From positions 62,001 to 126,000 of the forward strand of contig NZ_CANLGX010000006.1 in NCBI RefSeq assembly GCF_947490415.1: a stretch of 64,000 nt of DNA, in the 5' to 3' direction. This DNA comes from an uncultured Eudoraea sp. (GTDB lineage: Bacteria; Bacteroidota; Bacteroidia; Flavobacteriales; Flavobacteriaceae). Shown one piece after another: positions 27,166 to 36,369 of this stretch. A model generated the notes under the pieces. It did not search any database, was not told where the DNA came from, and saw only the letters and a program-made list of their open reading frames with translations. Each line of letters starts with the position of its first letter. The first letter of the stretch is position 1. The position numbers and the translations under genes were made by a program.

Positions 27166-28623
27166 ATGCTCAGACAACATTTACAGTTTAAATTATCGCA
27201 AAAGCTATCTCCTCAACAGATTCAGTTGATGAAGCTTATTCAGCTTCCTACACAGGCATTTGAACAGCGAATAAATCAGGAACTTGAGGAAAATCCGGCC
27301 TTAGAAAGTGGCAAAGAAGAAAAAAGTTCATTAGATGAAGATTTTAGTGAAGACTATGAAGGGGAATCAGATAGTGAAAGCATAGGTGCAGAAGATATTA
27401 ATATTGATGATTATTTAAGTGATGATGAAGTGCCTGATTATAAGACAAGGGCCAATAATTATAGCCCGGATGATGATGAAAAGAGCATTCCTTATGCGGC
27501 CGGGATCTCGTTCAATCAATACCTAATTAATCAATTAAATACAGTATATCTTAATGACCTTGAATGGGCCATTGCCGAATTTTTAGTAGGTAGTGTCGAT
27601 GAGAGTGGTTATATACGAAGACCTTTAGCTGATATTGCAGACGATTTGGCGTTTACCCAAAACATCCATTGCGAAGAGGCGGATATTGAAAGGGTTTTAA
27701 AAATAGTCCAGGAATTGGATCCACCTGGCGTTGCTGCAAGAACATTAGATGAGTGTCTTATTCTTCAGCTTAAACGAAAAGAGAGAACACCAAATATTGA
27801 ATTAGCCATCAACATTCTGGATAAATCCTTTGAGCAGTTTACCAAAAAGCATTATAAAAAACTGCTACAGAAATACGATATAAAGGAAGATGAGTTAAAA
27901 GAAGCTGTATCAGAAATTGAAAAATTAAACCCTAAGCCAGGTGGATCTTATGCTGGTAGTAATAAGGTTATTGAACATATTGTTCCGGATTTTTCTATTA
28001 AGATAGTGGATGGAGAACTGGAATTGACCTTAAATGGAAGAAATGCTCCTGAACTACATATCTCGAATGAGTATAGTAATATGTTAGCTGGTTATAAAAG
28101 TGCTAAGGATAAGTCCAAGTCACAAAAAGATGCTGTAATGTTCATCAAACAGAAGTTAGATTCTGCAAAGTGGTTTATAGATGCTATAAAACAGCGGCAA
28201 CAAACACTCTATATCACCATGAATGCAATAATGCAATATCAAAAAGAATACTTTCTTAGCGGTGATGAACGCAAATTGCGACCAATGATCTTAAAAGATA
28301 TTGCAGATGCTATTCATATGGATGTATCCACAGTATCACGAGTAGCCAATAGTAAATACGTTGATACTCCCTATGGCACCAAATTAATAAAAGAATATTT
28401 CTCCGAATCAATGAAGAATGAAGAAGGGGAAGATGTCTCAACTAGGGAAATCAAGAGTATATTGGAGACTGTAATAAGCGATGAAGAAAAGAAAAAACCA
28501 CTCACAGATGATAAATTGGCGGCCTTGTTAAAAGACAAGGGATATCCAATTGCCAGGCGAACCGTAGCTAAGTACAGAGAACAATTGGGTATCCCTGTAG
28601 CGCGTCTTAGAAAGCAGATTTAA
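27166..28623 (+). CDS. rpoN: RNA polymerase sigma-54 factor
   Basis: A 485-residue sigma-54. Region I is the Gln/Leu-rich LRQHLQFKLSQKLSPQQIQLMKLIQLP. An acidic region II follows, then the core-binding domain, a helix-turn-helix with ADAIHMDVSTVSRVANSKYV and the RpoN box ARRTVAKYRE near the C-terminus, which contacts the -24 element. It needs an AAA+ activator, none of which is in this window. Its TAA overlaps the ATG of the next gene by one base. Confidence 0.97.
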   Translation: MLRQHLQFKLSQKLSPQQIQLMKLIQLPTQAFEQRINQELEENPALESGKEEKSSLDEDFSEDYEGESDSESIGAEDINIDDYLSDDEVPDYKTRANNYSPDDDEKSIPYAAGISFNQYLINQLNTVYLNDLEWAIAEFLVGSVDESGYIRRPLADIADDLAFTQNIHCEEADIERVLKIVQELDPPGVAARTLDECLILQLKRKERTPNIELAINILDKSFEQFTKKHYKKLLQKYDIKEDELKEAVSEIEKLNPKPGGSYAGSNKVIEHIVPDFSIKIVDGELELTLNGRNAPELHISNEYSNMLAGYKSAKDKSKSQKDAVMFIKQKLDSAKWFIDAIKQRQQTLYITMNAIMQYQKEYFLSGDERKLRPMILKDIADAIHMDVSTVSRVANSKYVDTPYGTKLIKEYFSESMKNEEGEDVSTREIKSILETVISDEEKKKPLTDDKLAALLKDKGYPIARRTVAKYREQLGIPVARLRKQI

Positions 28624-29228
28624 TGAAACTGTTTTTCAAGATAATTTCTCATTTATTCCATCCCATTTTTGTGCCTATTGCCGGCACCATTACTTATTTT
28701 GTTATAACCCCGAAATACAGCCCGCTTGAACTTCAAAGTGGCAACATATTACCAATTTTCATACTTACTATCATCATTCCGATTATTAGCTTTTTTATTT
28801 TGAAAAACCTGGGAGTTGTACGTTCAATTTTTTTACCGGGCACAAATGAACGCAAATATCCTTTGATGATTCAAATTGCCCTACTCCTTATGATAATAAT
28901 AAAGGTAATCCCCAATAATTACACCCTTGAAGTGTATTTTTTCTTTGTAGGCTTACTCAGTGCTACTATGGCCTGCCTTTTTTTGATTTTTTTTAAATTT
29001 AAAACCAGTTTACATATGGTGGGTATGGGCAGTTATCTTATGTTTTTAATAGCCCTAAGCATTCATTTTGAAATTAATATAATTATTGCCATAAGCCTTT
29101 TTACCCTCTTAACGGGAATTCTAGCTACCGCCAGGCTCTATCTGAATAGGCACAGCAGAGCAGAAGTATTAATAGGTTTTCTAATTGGATTTGGGTCCCA
29201 ATTATTGACTATCAAATTCTGGTTATAG
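28623..29228 (+). CDS. Integral membrane protein, possibly PAP2-related
   Basis: A 201-residue protein with six hydrophobic segments and no soluble domain. The C-terminal RLYLNRHSRAEVLIGFLIG resembles the third motif of membrane PAP2 phosphatases (His followed by Glu and Gly), but the first two phosphatase motifs are not evident, so it is unlikely to be an ordinary active PAP2 enzyme. It overlaps the rpoN stop codon by one base and is therefore co-translated. Such a protein follows rpoN in several flavobacteria, to my recollection. Confidence 0.7.
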   Translation: MKLFFKIISHLFHPIFVPIAGTITYFVITPKYSPLELQSGNILPIFILTIIIPIISFFILKNLGVVRSIFLPGTNERKYPLMIQIALLLMIIIKVIPNNYTLEVYFFFVGLLSATMACLFLIFFKFKTSLHMVGMGSYLMFLIALSIHFEINIIIAISLFTLLTGILATARLYLNRHSRAEVLIGFLIGFGSQLLTIKFWL

Positions 29229-29230
29229 CT

Positions 29231-29914
29231 TTATAAAATATAAAAGATAATTCCAATTCTTAAGGGTCGGAATTCAATTGAATCTCCCTCAACGGTGCTT
29301 ACACCATCGTTAAACAAATTACTTAATGCATAATAAGCATGCACATTAAAGGTACTATAGCCCAAATTAAGCATTACACCATATCTAAAATTACGGATAT
29401 CGGAGTTATTAAAAGAAATCTTTGCTGAATTAGAGACAAACTTGGATCTACTACCTACAATATAACCCAATTTCATTCCTGCGTAAACTCGCCAAAATTT
29501 GTATACACTTGGGGTGGATGTGCGCCATCTTAATTCTATGGGCATTTCTATCACATGTGTATCTAATTTATTACGCTTATAGGATACATCAGAATCAAGT
29601 ACGGTATATTCCAGACCACTCACAGTTTCATTAACAAACAAGTTCGTATAATACGTATTATATGCATAACCAAGACCGACACCAATTCCAAAATTTCTTC
29701 GACTGTTTAAGGGAATATCCTTTATAAAGCCGCCTTCTAATCCATAAGAAAAATTTCCCTGAGTAACTCCTTCAGGTTTATTCAGTATCAAGTTATACGT
29801 TATACCAAGATAAAATTGATCTTCCAGGTATTTAAGATCCTCAACCTCAGGATTCTCCTGTGCCCAAAGAGTTATCGTGAAACCTAAAATTAAAAATGGT
29901 AGATAGCGCTTCAT
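29231..29914 (-). CDS. PorT family outer-membrane beta-barrel protein
   Basis: A 227-residue protein with signal peptide (MKRYLPFLILGFTITLWAQ) and alternating strands ending in an aromatic-rich barrel terminus (PLRIGIIFYIL). The layout, with FYLGITYNLI, a GIGVGLGYAYNTYY strand and MPIELRWR, fits the PorT/outer-membrane protein beta-barrel family, which includes the PorT component of type IX secretion. It may be PorT itself but a paralogue cannot be excluded. Convergent with the rpoN operon. Confidence 0.78.
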   Translation of the reverse strand: MKRYLPFLILGFTITLWAQENPEVEDLKYLEDQFYLGITYNLILNKPEGVTQGNFSYGLEGGFIKDIPLNSRRNFGIGVGLGYAYNTYYTNLFVNETVSGLEYTVLDSDVSYKRNKLDTHVIEMPIELRWRTSTPSVYKFWRVYAGMKLGYIVGSRSKFVSNSAKISFNNSDIRNFRYGVMLNLGYSTFNVHAYYALSNLFNDGVSTVEGDSIEFRPLRIGIIFYIL

Positions 29915-29956
29915 ATTAAATTAAAGGTAAATAATAAACGAAACCAAGCGTAAAAA

Positions 29957-29992
29957 AAAAAGCGCTTCAAAATATATTTTGAAGCGCTTTTT
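29957..29992. terminator. Terminator of the exbB-exbD operon
   Basis: A perfect palindrome of 18-bp arms (AAAAAGCGCTTCAAAATA with its complement), flanked by A- and T-runs. It ends the exbB-exbD transcription unit on the minus strand. Confidence 0.92.
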
Positions 29993-30021
29993 ACAATTAT
30001 ATAAGTATGAAAGTTAATTCT

Positions 30022-30504
30022 TTACTGCAAATTTCTAAAAGCATCACCCTCATAAGTTGTATAATTAACCTTTAGAGCGTTTACTTTTCGTAACTCTTGT
30101 TTTATATCCGATATAAGACCCATATTGGCATCTTTATCCACTTTAAGAGCCGTAGTTAAAACATTCTGCAGTTCCTGAGATTTTTTAGCTCTTTCCTGCA
30201 AAATAAAATCTCCAACTTCTGAAACGTTTGCAAATTTATCATTCAGTTGTATTTTTGGTTCAGTACCAAAAACCTTTTGATATTCTCGAGTGGGTTTACC
30301 CACATAGATGTACAATACCCTATCCTTTTTTTCCAACTTCTTTACCTCACTGGCATTTGGCAAGGTATTCTGAACCATTAACGAGCTGTCTTTCATTACG
30401 GTTACCGTCATAAAAAAGAACAATAGCATAAAAACAATATCTGGCAAGGATGCCGTAGATACTGCGGGTAAATCCCCATCTTTTTTCTTATTAAATTTTG
30501 CCAT
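30022..30504 (-). CDS. exbD: Biopolymer transporter ExbD (second copy)
   Basis: A 160-residue ExbD/TolR protein: one membrane helix near 22-42 (DIVFMLLFFFMTVTVM, with the proton-path Asp at its start) and a periplasmic domain. Partners ExbB and the first ExbD to transmit proton motive force to TonB. It is the last of four co-directional genes. The presence of two unlike ExbD subunits is standard in Bacteroidota. Confidence 0.92.
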   Translation of the reverse strand: MAKFNKKKDGDLPAVSTASLPDIVFMLLFFFMTVTVMKDSSLMVQNTLPNASEVKKLEKKDRVLYIYVGKPTREYQKVFGTEPKIQLNDKFANVSEVGDFILQERAKKSQELQNVLTTALKVDKDANMGLISDIKQELRKVNALKVNYTTYEGDAFRNLQ

Positions 30505-30524
30505 AATTATAACTTAACTCCCGG

Positions 30525-31133
30525 TTAATTACTAGTTGATGTTTCTGCTTCGGACAATTTTTGAGGAAATATTTCCTGTATTCTTTGAACCTTTTCCTTT
30601 AAATCTTCCCTAATACTAGATGGTGTTTCGGGATTTAGAAACTCAGATTCCATTTCCGTAAAATCTCTTCCAAAAAGACGTTGTGCTTCTCTATTTCGAA
30701 GATCATTGTAGGCACCCACCAACTCATTTTGCACCGTTATATAAGTGCCATACTTGGTTTCTCGATCATTTTTTAGAGATATAATTGCCTTTGTTGGATT
30801 ATCTGAAGAACTGGCATCCCTTTTACCCTTACAGTAATTGCAACTACCATCACCTCCATTATCTAAAAATGCTATAGCTCTCGCTCTAAGCTGTTTAAGA
30901 TCCAGCAACTCTTCTTCTACCAGCAACTGACCATTTTTATTGATATTAACCGTAAAAATATTCTTTTGCTTAATGACAACATCGGTGTCTGGCGGCTCCA
31001 TCGGCGGAAGCATCCTGTCTAACCCCGCATCTGTTTCAATAGTAGTAGTTACTAAGAAAAAAATGAGCAGTAAGAAGGCTATATCTGCCATAGATCCTGC
31101 ATTAACTTCTGGTGGTCCTCCTCTTCTAGGCAT
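30525..31133 (-). CDS. exbD: Biopolymer transporter ExbD (first copy)
   Basis: A 202-residue ExbD with MPRRGGPPEVNAGSMADIAF, the membrane segment LLLIFFLVTTT and an unusually long C-terminal region that contains a CNYCKG dicysteine motif (about 102-107) not seen in short ExbD proteins. The membrane Asp is in position. It sits between a small membrane protein and the other exbD. Confidence 0.92.
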   Translation of the reverse strand: MPRRGGPPEVNAGSMADIAFLLLIFFLVTTTIETDAGLDRMLPPMEPPDTDVVIKQKNIFTVNINKNGQLLVEEELLDLKQLRARAIAFLDNGGDGSCNYCKGKRDASSSDNPTKAIISLKNDRETKYGTYITVQNELVGAYNDLRNREAQRLFGRDFTEMESEFLNPETPSSIREDLKEKVQRIQEIFPQKLSEAETSTSN

Positions 31134-31146
31134 AGTTTAAATGTTT

Positions 31147-31590
31147 TTATTTGTTTGTCATATTCTTAAATGCTCCCAAGGACATAGCTACAAGAGCTAT
31201 AAGGACAAGGAGAAAAAACATATTGAGACCAGTCCCAATTCTTCTTATCGTAGTTTCTGAAGTTGCAATACCCCTGTTGGCCATTTCTTCAATACTGACG
31301 TCCGTGCCACTTGCAAGAACATAAGAAATGATAACAACCACTATAAAGCCACCAATAACCATAAGGGTTTTTTTCAGACTTTGAGGATTTGCAAATAAAC
31401 TCTTTAGCGTAAATAATAGACTCACAGCCACTGCAATTGCCAATAGAAGATAGGTTATAATGAACATAAAATTCATAGCCCCACTTTCTACTGCTTCTGA
31501 AGCAGGAACATCTCTTCCTGGCAGTTGATACCATAGTATCGCAGATAACGCTCCTAAAACAACCAATACTATTTTAACTATTTTATTCAT
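31147..31590 (-). CDS. Conserved membrane protein of the exbB-exbD cluster
   Basis: A 147-residue protein with four hydrophobic segments (about 5-22, 38-62, 76-96, 122-142) and a short loop with DVSIEEMANRGIATSETT. I recognise it as the uncharacterised protein regularly placed between exbB and exbD in Flavobacteriia, but no function is known to me. Its position suggests a part in the energising complex. Confidence 0.8.
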   Translation of the reverse strand: MNKIVKIVLVVLGALSAILWYQLPGRDVPASEAVESGAMNFMFIITYLLLAIAVAVSLLFTLKSLFANPQSLKKTLMVIGGFIVVVIISYVLASGTDVSIEEMANRGIATSETTIRRIGTGLNMFFLLVLIALVAMSLGAFKNMTNK

Positions 31591-31614
31591 AATATTTATT
31601 ATTTAGTGTGCGAT

Positions 31615-32400
31615 TTATTTTTTGTGGTCTACCAACATATCGATCAAAGTGATCGACGAATCTTCCATGTCATTTACAATACTATCTATTTTAGCGATAA
31701 TATAATTATAAAATATTTGAAGAATAATAGCCGTTATCAGACCAAAAACCGTGGTTAATAACGCAACCTGAATATCCCCTGCAATTAATGAGGCACTAAG
31801 GTTACCAACCGCACTAATCTTTTGGAAGGCCTGGATCATACCAATAACCGTTCCCATGAACCCTAACATAGGTGCAATAGCTATAAATAAGGATAACCAG
31901 GAAACGTTTTTCTCTAATTGTCCCATCTGAACACCACCGTAAGCGACAACTGCTTTTTCAGCTGATTCAATACTTTCACCTGCTCTATCTAAGCCCTGGT
32001 AATAAATAGAAGCAACCGGTCCTTTTGTATTTCTACATACCTCTTTTGCAGCTTCGATACCTCCTGAAGCAAGAGCATCTTCTACTTGTTGTTTTAATTT
32101 TGTAGTATTGGTGCTTGCCATATTCAAATAAATGATTCTTTCAATAGCAACAGCCAAACCTAAAATCAAACATAAGAGAACAATCCCCATAAAACCAGCT
32201 CCACCTTGAATAAACTGCTCTTTTAAAACCTGGGTAAAACCTTTGGTTGATTCATCCATAGCCTCGTCCTGAAGCATTATTGTAGCCGTAGCCACAGTTG
32301 TAGATAAATTAGAAACTATTGCGTTCGCTTTTGCGCTTACCGTATTTGTGCTTAGAACAAATAACCCGGCCATGGCCAGGATCGAGAATAATCTTTTCAT
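31615..32400 (-). CDS. exbB: MotA/TolQ/ExbB proton channel family protein
   Basis: ExbB-like motor subunit of 261 residues reading from MKRLFSILAMAG; an ATG three codons earlier is also possible. An N-terminal signal-like segment, a membrane helix near 75-95, cytoplasmic domain and two further helices (APMLGFMGTVIGMIQAF and TTVFGLITAIILQIF) make up the proton channel. First gene of the operon exbB-unknown-exbD-exbD, which powers TonB-dependent uptake of glycans and siderophores. Confidence 0.93.
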   Translation of the reverse strand: MKRLFSILAMAGLFVLSTNTVSAKANAIVSNLSTTVATATIMLQDEAMDESTKGFTQVLKEQFIQGGAGFMGIVLLCLILGLAVAIERIIYLNMASTNTTKLKQQVEDALASGGIEAAKEVCRNTKGPVASIYYQGLDRAGESIESAEKAVVAYGGVQMGQLEKNVSWLSLFIAIAPMLGFMGTVIGMIQAFQKISAVGNLSASLIAGDIQVALLTTVFGLITAIILQIFYNYIIAKIDSIVNDMEDSSITLIDMLVDHKK

Positions 32401-32587
32401 TTCTTTCAAACTTAAATTTAGTTAGTTAATAGGGTTAAAGATAAAAAAAAAATACAATTAAAAAATTAAAACTTCGTACTATTAGAAGGCTGATGCTATT
32501 GAATTTCCCAATTCCTTCTTATTAGGAATAAAAAAGATGAATTTAACTTCTTTATAAACCTAAAGTAAAATACTAATTTATTATTAA

Positions 32588-32678
32588 TGGCAGAGAGGAA
32601 GGGATTCGAACCCTCGATACACTTTTGGTGTATACACACTTTCCAGGCGTGCGCCTTCGACCACTCGGCCACCTCTCT
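32588..32678 (-). tRNA. tRNA-Ser (anticodon GGA)
   Basis: Type II tRNA on the minus strand: acceptor AGAGAGG/CCTCTCT, anticodon stem CACGC/GTGTG around loop CTGGAAA (anticodon GGA, for UCC/UCU codons), a long variable arm and GTTCGAATC T-loop. The discriminator G and CCA are encoded. Confidence 0.95.
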
Positions 32679-32710
32679 ATCCTGTAAATAACAGGGCGAG
32701 CAATTAACAA

Positions 32711-32740
32711 AAAAAAAACTGGTTTAAAAAACTTTAACCA
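32711..32740 (-). terminator. Probable terminator of ansA
   Basis: Read on the minus strand, TGGTTAAA and TTTAAACCA pair imperfectly around a short T-loop and are followed by a run of at least nine T. It lies directly after the ansA stop. Confidence 0.55.
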
Positions 32741-32747
32741 CTTAATT

Positions 32748-33776
32748 TTAGGTCAATTCTCCTCGCAGTGATGTTTCAAAAATTGTTCTAAACGATTTAT
32801 GTGAAACACCACTACCTAAAAGGTACATAAGTTTGGTAATTGCCGCTTCAGAGGTGATATCACCTCCATCGATAAGTTGTAATTTCTTAAGCTCTTCACT
32901 CGTACTATATCTACCCATAATTACTGAACCCCCTGAGCACTGAGTAACATTGACAATATGCAATCCTTTTTTTATAGCTTCCTTGAGATCTGACAACAAC
33001 CAATCATCGGTAGGTGCATTGCCTGCACCATATGTTTCAAAAACCAAGGCTTTTAAATTTGGCGTGTTCAATATTGCCCCTAACAATTCCCGCCTAAAAC
33101 CTGGGAAAAGTTTAAAAATTGCAACGTTGGTATCCATCATTTTATGGACCGTTAACTTTTTATTCTTCTGATTTTTTAAAAGATAATTTTGATTGATCTT
33201 TAAATGAACCCCTGATTCCGCCAGAGCAGGGAAATTCAATGATGTGAATGCCTCAAAGTGTTCCGCATTAATTTTAGTAGTTCTGTTCGCGCGGTATAAT
33301 TTATATTCAAAATACAGACATACCTCCTGTATTACCGCTTGGTTATTTTCTTGCAAGGCAGCTATTTGAATAGAAGTGATAAGATTTTCCTTAGCGTCTG
33401 TGCGAAGATCCCCGATAGGCAATTGTGAACCTGTAAAAATTACAGGTTTAGAAAGGTTTTCGAGCATATAACTCAAAGCAGATGAAGAATAACTCATGGT
33501 ATCACTGCCCTGAAGAACAACAAAACCGTCATATCTATCGTAATGCTTCTCAATTATGGTAGCTATAGAAACCCAATGTGAAGGGTCCATATTGGAAGAA
33601 TCAATTGGTTTTTTAAATGATATACTTTCAATTTTACACTCCAACTGACTTAATTCAGGAATATTACTTACTAGTTTATTAAAATCAAAAGCTTTTAAGG
33701 TTCCTGAAGGGTAGTCTTTAATCATTCCTATGGTGCCTCCAGTATAGATAAGTAATATGCTAACTTTTTTGCTCAT
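32748..33776 (-). CDS. ansA: Type I (cytoplasmic) L-asparaginase
   Basis: A 342-residue enzyme hydrolysing asparagine to aspartate and ammonia. The two threonine motifs are intact: YTGGTIGM near the start and VLQGSDTMSYSSSAL (GSDTM) near residue 86-100. There is no signal peptide, so it is cytoplasmic and separate from the exported glycosylasparaginase at 10951-11934. It is followed on the same strand by tRNA-Ser and preceded by tatD. Confidence 0.94.
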   Translation of the reverse strand: MSKKVSILLIYTGGTIGMIKDYPSGTLKAFDFNKLVSNIPELSQLECKIESISFKKPIDSSNMDPSHWVSIATIIEKHYDRYDGFVVLQGSDTMSYSSSALSYMLENLSKPVIFTGSQLPIGDLRTDAKENLITSIQIAALQENNQAVIQEVCLYFEYKLYRANRTTKINAEHFEAFTSLNFPALAESGVHLKINQNYLLKNQKNKKLTVHKMMDTNVAIFKLFPGFRRELLGAILNTPNLKALVFETYGAGNAPTDDWLLSDLKEAIKKGLHIVNVTQCSGGSVIMGRYSTSEELKKLQLIDGGDITSEAAITKLMYLLGSGVSHKSFRTIFETSLRGELT

Positions 33777-33837
33777 TCAGCTAAGTGATTTTATGTTTTA
33801 TACTATTATGGAATATATGTTTAAAAGTTAAAAAGTA

Positions 33838-34605
33838 CTATACCCCAAATACCTCTTTTGAATTCTGTGTTGTAATATTTGCAATCACTTTTTCATCCTG
33901 ATCATAGATCTGTGAGAGTTTTTTTAATACCTGTAGTAAATATACACTTTCATTGCGTTTACCTCTATAAGGTGCAGGTGCGAGATAAGGGCTATCTGTT
34001 TCCAGTACAATATGATTCAAGTCAATCTTGTTTAAAAATGTATCAATTTTTCCGTTTTTAAAGGTAACTACTCCCCCTATTCCCAACTTCATATTATAAC
34101 CTAATGCTCTTTTAGCTTGTTCTTCAGTACCAGTAAAACAGTGAAATATCCCAAAAAGATCTTCTCCCTTTTCCTCTTCGAGCACCTCAAAAATTTCGTC
34201 GAAAGAATCCCTGCAATGAATTACTATAGGTAAGCCATACTTTTTCGCCAGGTGTATTTGACATTTAAATGCCTCAAGTTGTTCGTTTAAATAAGTCTTA
34301 TCCCAATAGAGATCTATTCCTATCTCGCCTACGGCATAGAAAGGCCTTTTTGATAACATATGTTCAACATGCATGAGCTCTTCTTTAAAATTCTCTTTTA
34401 CATGAGTCGGGTGTAAACCCATCATCAGAAACATGTTTTTGGGGTATTGCAGTTCAAGGTCCAACATTGATTTGGTATAGGAAGAATCAATAGACGGAAT
34501 GAAAAAGCGTTCAATTCCGTGGTCAATGGCATTTTGTATAACCGAATCTCTATCCTCATCAAAGGCTTCACTATATAAATGGGTGTGCGTATCTGTAATA
34601 ATCAT
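33838..34605 (-). CDS. TatD family metal-dependent hydrolase
   Basis: A 255-residue TIM-barrel hydrolase with the metal-binding DTHTHLYS at the N-terminus, GEIGIDLYWD, the VIHCRDSFDE and GIFHCFTG motifs, and LETDSPYLAPAP near the C-terminus, all intact. Family members are DNases or deacylase-like enzymes. Co-directional with ansA (61 bp gap) and divergent from the aspartic protease gene. Confidence 0.93.
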   Translation of the reverse strand: MIITDTHTHLYSEAFDEDRDSVIQNAIDHGIERFFIPSIDSSYTKSMLDLELQYPKNMFLMMGLHPTHVKENFKEELMHVEHMLSKRPFYAVGEIGIDLYWDKTYLNEQLEAFKCQIHLAKKYGLPIVIHCRDSFDEIFEVLEEEKGEDLFGIFHCFTGTEEQAKRALGYNMKLGIGGVVTFKNGKIDTFLNKIDLNHIVLETDSPYLAPAPYRGKRNESVYLLQVLKKLSQIYDQDEKVIANITTQNSKEVFGV

Positions 34606-34645
34606 AGAGCAAAAATAGAATTATCTTTGTCAAAAAACATATTGG

Positions 34646-35092
34646 ATGGGCAATCTGAAAAAAGTTTTAAAGAATAAAGGATATTCTAAAATTCCCCTGA
34701 TTATAACAGGTACCAATCATTTGGAGATTAATGCCAGTATTAATGGAATTACCGGGCGTTTTATCTTAGACACGGGTGCATCGAATACTTGTGTTGGAGT
34801 TGATAAAGCCAGTTATTTTAAACTTGTTTCAAAGGACTCTAAAATTAAAGCAGCTGGTGCTGGCGCTACCGATATGGAAACACTGGTTTCAACAAAAAAT
34901 AAAATCGCCATTGGTGGTTGGAAAAAAGAAAAGCAAAAGATAGTTGTGTTTGACCTGGTTCACGTAAATGAAGCTCTCAAAGCACACAAGTCTCTACCGG
35001 TTGACGGGATTATAGGGGCAGATATTCTAATAAAATGCAAGGCTGTAATTGATTACGCTTCCGGGAATTTATTTTTGAAAAATAAAAAATAA
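34646..35092 (+). CDS. Retropepsin-like aspartic protease
   Basis: A 148-residue protein with LDTGAS (Asp42) and a Gly-rich hydrophobic strand DGIIGADIL, the features of the single-domain clan AA protease fold, which acts as a dimer. No signal peptide is visible, so it may be cytoplasmic. Widespread in Bacteroidota with unknown substrates. Divergent from tatD. Confidence 0.85.
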   Translation: MGNLKKVLKNKGYSKIPLIITGTNHLEINASINGITGRFILDTGASNTCVGVDKASYFKLVSKDSKIKAAGAGATDMETLVSTKNKIAIGGWKKEKQKIVVFDLVHVNEALKAHKSLPVDGIIGADILIKCKAVIDYASGNLFLKNKK

Positions 35093-35120
35093 CTTTTGTG
35101 ACTTGCTACTCGTAATTCAT

Positions 35121-36344
35121 CTACAACTCAAGTGATTTTTCCGGTGATCCTTCCATCAATAACTCCACCGGGTTTTCCAAAGCCTCTTTTACTGCAACCA
35201 GAAATCCTACAGATTCTTTTCCATCAATAATTCTATGATCATAGGAAAGTGCAACATACATAATTGGTGCGATAACTATAGTTCCTTCCTTAACCACAGG
35301 TCGCTCCACAATATTATGCATCCCGAGAATTCCGCTTTGCGGCGGATTTATTATTGGCGTTGATAACATTGAACCAAAAACACCACCATTAGAAATCGTA
35401 AAAGTACCTCCAGTCATTTCGTCTACTGTAATCTGTCCATCACGGGCCCTTAATGCAAGGCGTTTCACTTCTGCTTCTATCCCTCTAAAAGTAAGATTTT
35501 CCGCATTTCTAATTACGGGTACCATGAGCCCCTTTGGCCCGGAAACAGCAATGCTTATATCGCAAAAATCAAAAGTGAGCATTTCCTTACCATCAATCAT
35601 CGAGTTTACAGAAGGGAACATCTTTAAAGCCCTTATCACGGCCTTGGTAAAAAACGACATAAATCCAAGACTTACATCATGTTTATCTTTAAAAATTTCT
35701 TTGTATTGTTTTCTCAATTCAAAAACTGCCGACATATCTACTTCATTAAAAGTAGTAAGCATGGCTGTTTCGTTTTTAGCAGCTACCAGGCGTTCAGCCA
35801 CTTTACGTCTTAGCATAGAAAGTTTAGTTCTGTGCTCACCACGACTTCCACCTGTAGGGCTGCCCATTGAAGGCACAGATTGCACTGCATCTTCCTTAGT
35901 AATTCTACCTTCTTTGCCGGTTCCGTTCAAACTTGCAGGATCTATACCTTTCTCGTAAAGTATTTTCCTTGCAGCCGGTGAAGGCACTCCCTTGGCATAG
36001 GATTCTTTCACAACTTCTTTCCTGGCAGGTTCTTCATGTTCAACTGTAACTTCAGTTTTGTCAACCTTTTTTTCTTCGGTTTTTACAGCTCCATCTTTTG
36101 GCTTTTCGGCGCTAGTATCTATAAGACATACAACTTCTCCAACAGCTACAGCGTCACCTTCTTCTGCTTTCAAGGTAATTATACCGCTTTCTTCAGCCGG
36201 TAATTCCAGGGTCGCTTTATCTGAATCTACCTCAGCAATTGCCTGGTCCTTCTCTACATAATCTCCATCACTAACTAGCCATTCTGCGATTTCAACTTCA
36301 GTAATGGATTCACCCGGAGATGGAACTTTCATTTCTAAAATCAT
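35121..36344 (-). CDS. odhB: 2-oxoglutarate dehydrogenase E2, dihydrolipoyl succinyltransferase
   Basis: A 407-residue E2. The lipoyl domain carries the lipoylated lysine in DSDKATLELP (about 42-48), a peripheral-subunit-binding domain is at about 120-155 (PSPAARKILYEKGIDP), and the catalytic domain ends with SYDHRIIDGKE, whose His and Asp are catalytic. It transfers succinyl groups to CoA. Gene order on this strand is odhA, M23-like gene, odhB. Confidence 0.96.
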   Translation of the reverse strand: MILEMKVPSPGESITEVEIAEWLVSDGDYVEKDQAIAEVDSDKATLELPAEESGIITLKAEEGDAVAVGEVVCLIDTSAEKPKDGAVKTEEKKVDKTEVTVEHEEPARKEVVKESYAKGVPSPAARKILYEKGIDPASLNGTGKEGRITKEDAVQSVPSMGSPTGGSRGEHRTKLSMLRRKVAERLVAAKNETAMLTTFNEVDMSAVFELRKQYKEIFKDKHDVSLGFMSFFTKAVIRALKMFPSVNSMIDGKEMLTFDFCDISIAVSGPKGLMVPVIRNAENLTFRGIEAEVKRLALRARDGQITVDEMTGGTFTISNGGVFGSMLSTPIINPPQSGILGMHNIVERPVVKEGTIVIAPIMYVALSYDHRIIDGKESVGFLVAVKEALENPVELLMEGSPEKSLEL

Positions 36345-36369
36345 GCCTTACACTTTTATTATGGTTTCT

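Noticed and set aside
27166-28623. Sigma-54 promoters in the window
   Set aside because: rpoN is present, but no convincing TGGCA-N-TTGC site was found by eye in the intergenic gaps.
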